From: Verrucomicrobiaceae bacterium
Lineage (GTDB): Bacteria; Verrucomicrobiota; Verrucomicrobiia; Verrucomicrobiales; Verrucomicrobiaceae
Reading direction: 5' to 3'
DNA length: 64,000 nt
NCBI GenBank assembly: GCA_016795465.1
Contig: JAEUHK010000095.1
Span: 1 to 64,000, forward strand
The notes below the pieces were generated by a model that was not told the origin of the DNA, searched no databases, and worked only from the letters and a program-made list of their open reading frames with translations. A program made the translations under genes and the position numbers. Within the stretch, counting starts at the first letter, position 1, and each line of letters begins with the position of its first letter. Below are positions 43,301 through 49,142 of the stretch, one piece after another.

Positions 43301-45181
43301 CGCCGGATTGCCCGTCTCGTAGTTAAACAGGCTCATCAACTCATGCGGATTCGGCAGTCGCCAGTCGCTGTAGCCGCCGGTGGATTGCGCGGAGGCATTG
43401 TTCACCGCGTTTTCCCAGGTCATCTCGCCCGCGTCGGCCTTCTGCCACATCAAGCCGGTCACATTGTCCGTGATCGTGCCGTCGCCATTGTCGGTGAAGG
43501 ACTGCGGATTCGCCGCCGGAGCCGCCGTGTAGTCGCTGTCTTCGCCAAACGTCGTCGTCGTGCTGATCGCCTGGCTCGTGTCCGGCAGCTTCACCTCCGA
43601 CCACGCGCCCATCGGATACGCCGTGAGGCGATTCGCCGGAGCGGTGCCCGCCGTGGGCGTGTAAGTCTGCGTCGTTGTCAAAACCGGCCCGCTGAGCACT
43701 CCGCCCACAAGCGCCTGCGCACGCCACGTCATCGTCAGCGAGCGTGGATTCACTTTGCGATTGATCGTCCAGCACTCGTCATAGTCCACGCCGCCCATGT
43801 TCACGCGCATGAGATGCGCATCCGCCGAGGCCGTGGCCATCGACACCGCGGTGAAGTTCCGACCCGTCGTCGTCGCGATCGCCGCGATGCTGATCACGAA
43901 CTGCGTGGCATTCGTCACCGAGGTCACACGGGCACCATTGCTCACGCCGTAACCCACCACCGCCAGTCCCGTCGTCAGCCCCGCAGTGCTCGCACACGTG
44001 ACCGTCGTGTTGCCGTAGGTCGTCGCACAGTTCGTCAGATTCACGCCCGCGACGAGATTGAGATGCCCGCTGCCATCCGTGACCAGCGGCGCGGGATTCA
44101 TCTGCGCCACGATGTAAGCCCCGGCGACTGCTTTCGCATTGTAGCCGCCCGTTCCATCCGCACGGAGATTTCCCACTGCTGGCTGGCCATCGACCTGGTT
44201 GCCAAAGTTCACCACCGTGCCGTGGAAGGCCTTCATCAGGTAAGGCGACTGCGGCGTGCCATACGGATGCGTCGCGTCCACCGCCGTCGTGCCCATCGCG
44301 TGGTAGTGATACCCCCAGCCGCCGCCGTGATCGTGACCACCTTCCGCATCCAGCGCCTGCCTCGGCGAGCCGTCCGGCTCCACAAAGCCATACATCGGAT
44401 AGCCATCCAGCGCCCAGGCGATGGGCTTGTCATCGCCCAACGGCCCACCGAAGCGCGTGTTTAAGTGCGTGGGTGCGATGTGGTAATGGTAATCATCCGC
44501 CAGACCGCAGTGACCGCCGTAGTAGTCCAACTCGCCAATCTCATACGACACATTCCCGCCGTTGTTCGACGGGTTGAAGATCGCGATGCCGTTCGACGCC
44601 AGCGCCACCGCGCCGCGCAGGAAGTTCGTCGGCGGAGCCGGTGGATTGTAGATAACGATTGGCGACGCCGACGGCACCGGCACCAGCGGGATGCGCCACA
44701 CATTCGGCTGCTGATACCCGAGCGAGCCCGCGTTGTTCTCATTGCTCGTCGAATGCGCAAAGTAAGCCGCCGGGATCGGCACCTGCTGCTGCCATGTCGT
44801 GATCCCGAACATCTTATTGGGCATCCCTTCCGGCGTGTTGTCCGATTCGAGGAAAAAGGTCGTGCCGTCCCAATTGTAGCGCACCTTCGGCTTGAACGGC
44901 GCAAACGACGCCGCCATCAGCAGCCCGTTCCCCGCCGGCGGCAGCGCCGACCCGCTCGTCATGAACGACGAAATATCGAACGCCGAAAACGAAGCCACCT
45001 GCAGCGGCTTTTTCAGCGACTTCGGCACCGGAGCCTCAATGGGCTTCACCTTCTTTGGAGCCGACTTTTGCATAAACTCCTCCAAAATGTGCGCCCGCAG
45101 CGCCTCCTTGTCCCCCGAGGGCAAAGTATGCGCATGCAAAGCGAGCGGCAGGAGGCAGGCGAGGGCAAGATAGCGTTTCAT
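34370..45181 (-). CDS. Giant secreted YHYH-DUF1566-sulfatase-metallophosphoesterase fusion protein (3,603 aa)
   Basis: One uninterrupted frame with a signal peptide (MKRYLALACLLPLALHAH). Approximate domains: YHYH 30-340 (DDYHYHIAPTHLN near 230); two DUF1566 units 560-920 (GGYSDWRLPN, GGYNDWRLPN); choice-of-anchor D 927-1030; duplicated block A 1036-1614; putative Ig 1615-1704; sulfatase 1706-2164 with CSVTR at 1759; Ig-like and FN3 2178-2357; Ig-like 2362-2450; duplicated block B 2451-3029; phosphatase-type sandwich 3031-3120; metallophosphoesterase 3136-3434 (TADPH, DVGD, LGNHEAE, MHHIVGG, FHGHDH); C-terminal module 3525-3603. It repeats in one chain the order of the separate genes at 24465-18985. 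It is probably surface-exposed and may desulfate and dephosphorylate a polymer. Start 45181 is chosen by signal peptide and by the motif spacing shared with 24465. Confidence 0.92.
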   Translation of the reverse strand: MKRYLALACLLPLALHAHTLPSGDKEALRAHILEEFMQKSAPKKVKPIEAPVPKSLKKPLQVASFSAFDISSFMTSGSALPPAGNGLLMAASFAPFKPKVRYNWDGTTFFLESDNTPEGMPNKMFGITTWQQQVPIPAAYFAHSTSNENNAGSLGYQQPNVWRIPLVPVPSASPIVIYNPPAPPTNFLRGAVALASNGIAIFNPSNNGGNVSYEIGELDYYGGHCGLADDYHYHIAPTHLNTRFGGPLGDDKPIAWALDGYPMYGFVEPDGSPRQALDAEGGHDHGGGWGYHYHAMGTTAVDATHPYGTPQSPYLMKAFHGTVVNFGNQVDGQPAVGNLRADGTGGYNAKAVAGAYIVAQMNPAPLVTDGSGHLNLVAGVNLTNCATTYGNTTVTCASTAGLTTGLAVVGYGVSNGARVTSVTNATQFVISIAAIATTTGRNFTAVSMATASADAHLMRVNMGGVDYDECWTINRKVNPRSLTMTWRAQALVGGVLSGPVLTTTQTYTPTAGTAPANRLTAYPMGAWSEVKLPDTSQAISTTTTFGEDSDYTAAPAANPQSFTDNGDGTITDNVTGLMWQKADAGEMTWENAVNNASAQSTGGYSDWRLPNPHELMSLFNYETGNPAMNATYFPPASPSAEYWWSRDVFGSSTTNVWCVNSGGGVGPKPKAETVSAGGAFRYHARYVRMAQNNMTHNYVNNLDCTITDTDTSLMWTQMPSAAMTWEGALAWAEGLTLGGYNDWRLPNIKELQTLTDYSLATTSGGTATNLKPCINRTMFAKTMSGCATTSGSPIVTTSDTTDLAIGMTVIDPFSVAGTYINHATTPTITAITPGVSFTLSSNALATGTGLIFRALPRATAYWSSTSNKGTQTEAWLLELGVNNSVPAAEGPPRGSQGIISYQAKTASFPVFAVRSATLTTQIAVAQGATSLSDGLSTVAYGNVNVGSTLSKTFTITNTGSTPLDITGVTIDGTNSANFSVTTSPSTPVAANNGTSTFTVEFNAATFGNKTAVLHIASSDAGNPSFDINLSGFGFVPPPTISNITINPISPSSTDPAVVTAQVTPGSGGGISGVSLTYDLGAQVTADVFKEVFANAGSNNWNGSGAINAWTTVGAGNTRQALLQSNRTPAITLANATTTSGSPNVTCGSTAGLWPGMLVSGANIPVNGTTATKIASVTNSTQFVLTANATATGTATLIVNGASLTNCVTTAASTTVTCDNTGGLFAGMSLTGTGLANNATVASVTNATTFVMNAAPTTATTGFTITASCAALEFNGGTAAASATTANAINASGTSGYVEFYTQTRDLAATNNNGWTFDVSSDGGATWNTRLSEDWNTTTVNLANCVLNTANANAGSTTVTCTSTAGLTVGRTLAGPIVYSAVTCGITTGSSTVTCTNTTGLQTNMFVTGTGIPNNTRIGTITANTSFTLITGNSPGTLVNATANSTSVVAATYLSPTATVASVNANGTTFTINTAAFFNSTAAPIALAATTLNHGYTTKADGTAQPYRYNLAGAELGTNTKIRWQFTGYSATAPTRAPRFNVDDIVVNTTSGAPPTVVTMFDDGLHGDGAANDGIWGGTIPAQANGATVNFTIAAVGSGGSGTTTSSSTSYTVAPAPTITTASPLPNGSTTGAYSQTLTATGGSGTGYVWSLFSGSLPNGITLSSGGVLSGTPTQAGNFNFTIEVTDSANRSATKAFALAITTVTAPNVVVIITDDQGWGDVGYHTPAGQVPIQTPTMDSFGTTRPGSIRLERFYCTTVCSVTRSTLLTGRNPIRHATNNTRGTDLSEHLMPQTFKAAGYQTFMCGKWHMGGSDKNLHHTLVNGVSTRIIQEGLQYAPFNRGFDSHYGQYSGAIDYYTHWSAEAENLDRPDWWLNGVQQDGPSEHTDSQGTGGWSPNLLADKAIYHIQNRNPAQPMYLHLAFNSIHGPVSAPANLITKYQNLGVTNTSRRLISAAVDGMDQAMGRVLNALDAAGISNNTVVIWFGDNGGDETKGSLNDPMRGDKGDSYEGGLREVAGISYPGVLPGGVISHQYMWVGDVFPTLCAAVGVTPQNTKPFDGVNVWPNLLTATSSTTTTLRPGNVTLVTDAAAPIAINKFTDPVNGGTKDFKLRRGRVGNVVTPELFNLTDDPYETTDLIANGAYASIVTSLTNSITAITAENFKPYIGPPLITNAVPQGGTIELYAPFTSYPNGTPSVQWRKGGVNVANGANISGATTATAVTDSTSVVVRGAYFAKLTLTNVSPSDAGSYDVVVTNNAGNATSTAGTLTVTMGAPQLTLPAYTKGTSITMNWPAVSSATGYTIQRSATADFATILGTQTTSGTTATFTGLTSGTTYYYRGTATDGTNTSAFGTTASSTQDASTPVVAITSPANNTTTTASSIVVTGTASDTISSLTAVVVNGVNAVSSDNYATWTATVPLTPGANTITATSTDSADQGGNTGTASINVTYNANGPAIVSVSTGPTSPTYLDPTTILAQITPQSGTTLTSVQLQYDTGTPVSTAIWKESFNNTSSNNWNGTGALNAWTTVGAGNVRQAVSTSNRTSISLTSAATTSGSTSVTCASTAALWPGMLVTGPNIAGSINGAPTGNTTVASITNATTFVLSQAATGTGTGLTLTACGVTLTNATTTAASVAVTCDNTAGLVNGMSLTGTGLAANATVASVTSATTFNMNVAPTTAGSALTLSATTAAAEFNGGTADPLASMFTTTNAINTTGASGYIEFYVQTRDLFATNNCGWTMQVSSDNGATWNTRLSEDWNAETVSLSNVVLNSAGAVAGSTTVTCTSTAGLTTGRSVLAAPVNVTIGITTGSSTATCANTTGLVEGMFITATGIPNNTRVGTITPNTSFTLVTGTTATLVNATATNAAANAAANYFAGNATVSSITNATTFVLNTAAYANTSAAPIATAFATTVNHGFQLFHYDLAGAELGTQTKIRFQATGYTATAPTRTPRISIDDIVIATTAPPPTITLAMFDDGLHGDGAANDGVWGAAIPAQTGGTTINFKVVATDNTNASSTSPGSGNYLYTVNNLLTDATIVGAEFLTLPKSDGVTLNLIASVNQQVFVEYGTAPGQYTASTTPTTFNIDNAKPEFKNPIRIPITGLQPDTEYYYRVRHRNVGAPFYSARGERSFHTARPRGTTFSFTVTADPHIDVNTDMQLFWRAMANISLDQPDIHMDVGDIFMTDKLADGLLGVPPKWGGGVTINQTSINNRAIIFRNAFERACHSIPFFFGLGNHEAEYGYLFTAAADKQNNIPAWDLKARKAFYPAPTPDTFYSGNPTPKDYTGGTLGMLEDFYAFEWGEALFIMLDPFWNTMTNPNSANDAWHWSLGKPQYDWLKTTLQNSSARYKFVFMHHIVGGSTQTATGTPQYAARGGIEVSDKYEWGGNNADGSAGFATKRPGWDMPIHDLLVQNKVNVVFHGHDHLYGYQVKDGIVYLECPQPGTPNYTSLGSAADGQYVNLGANSTSYLLPNSGHIRITVGPDQAVADYVRSYRTASDPMPPDATSVFNDETPTRINRSVSHSFVLAPKISPPIEVANVAPGQVGLRWNAIPNKPYQIQWSTDLTNWTTIDTLTFTNTNTNATYTDNLPARINGQRAFYRVMWNP
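36095..37830 (-). repeat. Duplicated block B inside the giant gene
   Basis: About 578 residues, homologous in order and sequence to block A: SNNWNGTGALNAWTTVGAGN, four VTC-type repeats, a YIEFYVQTRDLFATNN stretch and MFDDGLHGDGAANDGVWG at the end. It lies directly before the phosphoesterase. The copies are diverged at DNA level, so the duplication is not recent. Confidence 0.85.
40340..42075 (-). repeat. Duplicated block A inside the giant gene
   Basis: About 578 residues with SNNWNGSGAINAWTTVGAGN, four VTC-type repeats, YVEFYTQTRDLAATNN and MFDDGLHGDGAANDGIWG. It lies before the sulfatase, with only a putative Ig domain between. Each enzyme domain of the giant protein is thus preceded by one copy of the block. 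Confidence 0.85.
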
Positions 45182-45236
45182 GGTTGCCTCATGCTGCAAA
45201 CCCCGTGTCAGACCCTCTTCACCCTCCAACGCCAAT

Positions 45237-45256
45237 TTTGTCGGGATTGTGTAAAG
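45237..45256 (-). promoter_or_regulatory. Shared 20-base upstream motif of YHYH genes, copy 2
   Basis: Identical over 20 bases to 24521-24540 and again exactly 56 bases from the start codon of the YHYH gene (45181). It also lies 38 bases before the response-regulator start at 45295, within the 113-base divergent intergenic region. It is a good candidate binding site for that response regulator. Confidence 0.85.
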
Positions 45257-45294
45257 AGGGATGCGGGGCCATCTTGCCGCACCACACTTTCCCC

Positions 45295-46017
45295 ATGCGA
45301 CTCCTCATCATCGACGACGACACCGAGCTCTGCCAGCTCGTGGCGGATTACCTCAAGCCCATGGGCTTTGAAGTCGAAATGGAACACGACGGCGAGCACG
45401 GAGCCGACCGCGCCACCTCCGAGTCGTGGGCCGCCATCATTCTCGATGTCATGATGCCCGGCTGCGATGGCTTCGAGGTTCTCCGCCGCATCCGCGCGAA
45501 GTCCAAAGTGCCCGTCATGATGCTCACCGGCCGCGGCGAGGAGGTGGACCGCATCGTCGGCCTCGAACTCGGTGCCGACGACTATCTGCCGAAGACTTTT
45601 TCCTCCCGCGAACTCCTCGCCCGACTCCGCGCCGTTCTACGGCGCACCGGCTGGATCGCCGAAAGCGCCCCGCAGGCTCCCATCAAAGAACTCGTCATCG
45701 GCGAGCTGCGCATCAATCCCGAAACCCACGACGTCGTCCTCGGTGATCAGCCGTTGCAGCTCACGCCGGCGGAGTTCGGCCTGCTGCTCTCGCTCGCCAA
45801 AGCCCACGGCCGCGTCAAAACCCGCGAGCAACTCATCGAAGAAGTCGCCGACCGCGAATGGGATGTCTTCGACCGCGCCATCGACATGCACATCTCCACC
45901 CTGCGCAAAAAACTCGGCGATGACCCGAAGGAGCCGCGCTTCATCAAAACCGTGCGTGGCTACGGCTATCAACTCGTGACTCCCAGTAACCGGGCCATTC
46001 CTGGCCCGGCTCAATGA
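45295..46017 (+). CDS. OmpR/CpxR-family response regulator
   Basis: A 240-residue regulator. The receiver domain has the acidic pocket DDD at 7-9, phosphoacceptor Asp51 (IILDVMMPGCDGF), MLTGRG and the conserved Lys in GADDYLPKTF, where the usual Pro after Lys is Thr. The C-terminal winged helix is of OmpR type (LTPAEFGLLLSLAKAHGRVKTREQLIEEV, RAIDMHISTLRKKLGDDPKEPRFIKTVRGYGYQL). It resembles CpxR. Start 45295 is fixed by MRLLIIDDD; an upstream in-frame extension runs across the intergenic motif. The last residues (NRAIPGPAQ) and the stop codon come from an inserted twin-hairpin element. It is divergent from the giant gene and probably controls it. Confidence 0.93.
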   Translation: MRLLIIDDDTELCQLVADYLKPMGFEVEMEHDGEHGADRATSESWAAIILDVMMPGCDGFEVLRRIRAKSKVPVMMLTGRGEEVDRIVGLELGADDYLPKTFSSRELLARLRAVLRRTGWIAESAPQAPIKELVIGELRINPETHDVVLGDQPLQLTPAEFGLLLSLAKAHGRVKTREQLIEEVADREWDVFDRAIDMHISTLRKKLGDDPKEPRFIKTVRGYGYQLVTPSNRAIPGPAQ

Positions 46018-46040
46018 CGGGGCAGGAATGCCCCGAATAC
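45986..46040. repeat. Twin-hairpin element (GGGGCATTCCTGCCCC family), copy 3, at the regulator/kinase junction
   Basis: The arms 45986-46008 and 46018-46040 carry CGGGCCATTCCTGGCCCG and CGGGGCAGGAATGCCCCG. The element supplies the last nine codons and the stop of the response regulator, and ends 3 bases before the kinase ATG at 46044. Hairpins here could alter the ratio of regulator to kinase. Confidence 0.88.
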
Positions 46041-46043
46041 TTT

Positions 46044-47465
46044 ATGAGCCGCCTCAAACTCCCGCTCTACGGCAAGATCCTCTCGTGGTTCGCCCTGAAC
46101 CTCGCCGTGCTGGCGCTGCTCTTCTTTTTCTTCCTCAAAGCACAGTTCCGCCTCGGTCTCGACTGGATGCTCTCTGGTGAACCCGGCGACCGCATCGCCG
46201 CCATCGGCGAAACCATCACCTTCGAGTTCTCCCGACTCGCCGAAAACGAATGGCCCGCCCGATTGAGCGACTACGATCAAAAAAACGGCGTCACCTTCGG
46301 CCTCTTCAACAGCCGCGGTGAGCAGGTCTTTGGCAAAAGCATCGCGCCTCCCAGCGAGGTCATGCCGCGCCTCATCGACCGCCGTCCGCCGGGCGAGCAA
46401 CAGCCCCGCCGTCCGCAGCGTCCCGTTTCCAAACGTCCCGCCGATGCACCGCCAAAGCCGCGCTTCATGATGCGTGCCGGCGACCCCGCGCGTTACTGGG
46501 CCGGCGTGCATCTCGATCTGGTGACGCAGGATGGCAGCTCGCTCTCGCTCGTCATGGTTTCCGACACCATCAGCGGCGGCGGCCTCTTTTTCGACCTCTG
46601 GCCATGGCTCGGACTCGCAGGAGCCGCGCTCGTTGTCTCCGCGTTGCTCTGGATGCCCTTCGTGCGCGGCATCACTGGCTTCATCGGCACGCTCAACACC
46701 GCCGCCGGCCGCATCGCGCACGGCAAATTCAACGAACGCATCGAAAAGGAACGCAGTGACGAACTCGGCGAACTCTCCACCTCCGTGAACGCCATGGCCG
46801 CACAGCTCGGCGACTACATGCGCGAGCAAAAACGCATCACTGCCGATGTCGCGCACGAACTGTGCAGCCCCATCGCGAGAATGCAGATGGCCCTCGGCGT
46901 TGTCGAGCAGCGCAGCAACCCCGAGCAGGCCACCTACCTGCAAAAACTCGACCGCGAACTCCAGCACATGGCCAAGCTCGTCGAAGAAGTCCTCGCCTTC
47001 TCCAAAGCCGAAACCATCCCCGACCGCGAAACACCCGAAGCCATCGATTTACGCGATTTGCTCCAAAACATCCTCGCCCGCGAAGCCCCCGAAAACGGCA
47101 TCAAACTCGAAATCGGCGACATCCAGCTCCACAGCCTCCGAAACGCCCTCGATCGCGGCATTGGCAACATCGTCCGCAACGCCATCCGCTACGCCAAAGA
47201 CATCGAAATCACCGCCAACGCCGAAAACGGCCGCATCGTCATCCAAATCGCCGACCGCGGCCCCGGCGTGCCTGAAGAAGCGCTCACACGCCTCTTCGAG
47301 CCCTTCTACCGCCCCGAAGCCGCCCGCGGCCGCACCACCGGCGGCCGCGGCCTCGGCCTCGCCATCACCAAACGCTGCATCGAAGCCTGCGGCGGCACCG
47401 TCACCGCCCAAAATCGCGAAGGCGGCGGCCTCCTCGTCACCATCGAGCTGCCAGCGAATATCTAG
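46044..47465 (+). CDS. CpxA-like sensor histidine kinase
   Basis: A 473-residue membrane kinase. TM1 (ILSWFALNLAVLALLFFFFL) is near residues 8-27, followed by a periplasmic sensor of about 145 residues with a P/R-rich stretch, TM2 (LWPWLGLAGAALVVSALLWM), and HAMP (GFIGTLNTAAGRIAHGKFNERI). The HisKA box is DVAHELCSPIARMQMAL, with His as phosphodonor. The ATPase has the N box GNIVRNAIRYA, IADRGPGVPEE, a F box in LFEPFYRPEA and TGGRGLGLAITKR. It should phosphorylate the regulator encoded just upstream. I use the ATG at 46044; the longer frame from 46014 is encoded by the inserted hairpin element. The signal sensed is unknown; the location suggests envelope or substrate status. Confidence 0.92.
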   Translation: MSRLKLPLYGKILSWFALNLAVLALLFFFFLKAQFRLGLDWMLSGEPGDRIAAIGETITFEFSRLAENEWPARLSDYDQKNGVTFGLFNSRGEQVFGKSIAPPSEVMPRLIDRRPPGEQQPRRPQRPVSKRPADAPPKPRFMMRAGDPARYWAGVHLDLVTQDGSSLSLVMVSDTISGGGLFFDLWPWLGLAGAALVVSALLWMPFVRGITGFIGTLNTAAGRIAHGKFNERIEKERSDELGELSTSVNAMAAQLGDYMREQKRITADVAHELCSPIARMQMALGVVEQRSNPEQATYLQKLDRELQHMAKLVEEVLAFSKAETIPDRETPEAIDLRDLLQNILAREAPENGIKLEIGDIQLHSLRNALDRGIGNIVRNAIRYAKDIEITANAENGRIVIQIADRGPGVPEEALTRLFEPFYRPEAARGRTTGGRGLGLAITKRCIEACGGTVTAQNREGGGLLVTIELPANI

Positions 47466-47528
47466 AGCGTGTCGAAATGCAGTGACCTGACTGCTTGACC
47501 ATTGGTGCAAAGCTGGCTCCCTCTCGCC

Positions 47529-49124
47529 ATGTCAGACTCCTCACCTGCCGCACCATCCTTTTTGCCGCTCGTTCTCCGCGGCAGCGTGCTTGCTCTAATC
47601 AGCGCTGCCTTTGGCTGGCTTGTCTGGCAGCAAGCAAAGATGGGATTCGCATCCGGCTGCGTTGTAGGCGGAGCCATTTTCGGGATAGGCCTTTTTGCGC
47701 TCATGAAACTCGCAGACGCACCGCGCGGGCTGTGGGTGACTTTGGGGTTGAAGATGGTGATTGTGACCGCCTACAAGTTGCTCACCATCGCGCTGACCAC
47801 TTGGGCGATGAAGGACCTCGGCCTTGGCAGTTCGCAGGCACAGTGGGTATTCTCGGCATGGGGCATGTGCTTCACGCTTGCCACTCTTGTTTCGGGTTCT
47901 CTAACGGACGCAATTGGAATGCGGCGCACACTGCTGCTCGGGGTATCGCTGGCCGTGGTTTGCCGTCTCGTGATGTTCGCCAGCACCAACGCATGGGTGG
48001 CGCTGGCGTGCGGGATGGTCCCGGCGGCGATCGCTGAGGCATTTTGCACGCCGGTTCTCGTGGCAGCCACGCGCAAATTCACTGCTCCCGAACAGCGTTC
48101 CGTGGCGTTTTCGATCTTTTACGCGATCATGAACACCGGTTTCTTGGTGGGGTATTTTTTCCACGACGCTGTGTTCTCCCCTGGGGTGCTGCCGCTCAAT
48201 GATGCCGGGATGGTATCAGTCATGGGGATGCAGCTCAGCCGGGAACGCGTGCTCATCTTTGTGAGCCTCGCTGTTGAGATTCTCATCTTGCCTCTGCTGC
48301 TGTTGCTGCGCGGGGACACGAACGAAACCGGCACTGTCCAGACGTCCGAACTGGGCCAGGGAATGCTCATGAGGGGCGTGGCGACAGTGCAAAACGCGGC
48401 GCGCGATACGGGCCGTCAGCTTGCACTTTTGGTCCGTCAACCAAGGTTCGGCAGACTCCTCGTTTTCCTGGCAATGATTGGCCTGCTAAAAATCGTCTTC
48501 GGCACGATGGACAGTGTGCTGCCAACCTTCGCGGAACGCGAGATCGGAGCAGATGGCCGCGCATGCGTGGGGCGCATGAACTCTGTCAACAGCGTACTAA
48601 TCCTCGTGCTTGCACCGCTCATAGGCGTGATCACGCGCAAACGCGCAGCGTACTCGATGGTGATCTTGGGCGGCTTCGTCACTGCTGCTTCATTTGTATT
48701 CATGGCGTTGCCTGGCAGCATGTTCACCGGCTTCGCAAATGGCTGGCTGGGTGACGCGATCGGACACGGCTACCTCGGTCTGAAGGATGTGGTGCATCCT
48801 TACATCGTGATGATCGTCCTGTGGCAGGTGGCGTTCTCAATTGGAGAGGCGATCTACTCGCCTCGTGTCTATGAGTACGCTGCATCAATGGCACCGAAGG
48901 GACAGGAAGCATCATTCGCATCCCTATCCTATGTGCCCCTTCTCATGGGTAAGTTCGCAACCGGCGCACTCTTCGGAGGACTTCTGGAGCACTACTGCCC
49001 ACCAGTTGGCGCACGTGACCCAGGAGGTATGTGGATGATCGTCGGCGGCCTCGTCTTGATGGCACCACTGCTGCTGCTCGTGCTGCGCCCCTTCATTCGG
49101 ATGAAGGAAGAGGGCAAAGAGTGA
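47529..49124 (+). CDS. Major facilitator superfamily transporter
   Basis: A 531-residue inner-membrane protein with about 12-14 hydrophobic helices, for example VLALISAAFGWLVWQQ, WVTLGLKMVIVTAYKLLTIA, YSMVILGGFVTAASFVFMAL and MWMIVGGLVLMAPLLLLVL. An MFS loop signature is visible as SGSLTDAIGMRRTLLLGVSL. It is distantly like peptide/POT-type carriers (TFAEREIGADGRACVGRMNS); the substrate cannot be assigned. It follows the kinase by 63 bases and could be co-transcribed, but has its own likely leader. The ATG at 47529 is preferred over a TTG at 47502. It converges with the acyl-CoA ligase gene 18 bases away, with no hairpin visible between. Confidence 0.85.
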   Translation: MSDSSPAAPSFLPLVLRGSVLALISAAFGWLVWQQAKMGFASGCVVGGAIFGIGLFALMKLADAPRGLWVTLGLKMVIVTAYKLLTIALTTWAMKDLGLGSSQAQWVFSAWGMCFTLATLVSGSLTDAIGMRRTLLLGVSLAVVCRLVMFASTNAWVALACGMVPAAIAEAFCTPVLVAATRKFTAPEQRSVAFSIFYAIMNTGFLVGYFFHDAVFSPGVLPLNDAGMVSVMGMQLSRERVLIFVSLAVEILILPLLLLLRGDTNETGTVQTSELGQGMLMRGVATVQNAARDTGRQLALLVRQPRFGRLLVFLAMIGLLKIVFGTMDSVLPTFAEREIGADGRACVGRMNSVNSVLILVLAPLIGVITRKRAAYSMVILGGFVTAASFVFMALPGSMFTGFANGWLGDAIGHGYLGLKDVVHPYIVMIVLWQVAFSIGEAIYSPRVYEYAASMAPKGQEASFASLSYVPLLMGKFATGALFGGLLEHYCPPVGARDPGGMWMIVGGLVLMAPLLLLVLRPFIRMKEEGKE

Positions 49125-49142
49125 TCGGGCACTGTTTCGCGA

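Noticed and set aside
34370..45181. Giant gene considered as an artefact of frame fusion of separate genes
   Set aside because: There is one start with a signal peptide, no internal stop, linker and Ig-type domains join the enzyme parts, and the two duplicated blocks occur in an ordered way. An assembly error cannot be fully excluded without reads.
49125..49142. Possible terminator between MFS and acyl-CoA ligase genes
   Set aside because: Only 18 bases and no inverted repeat.
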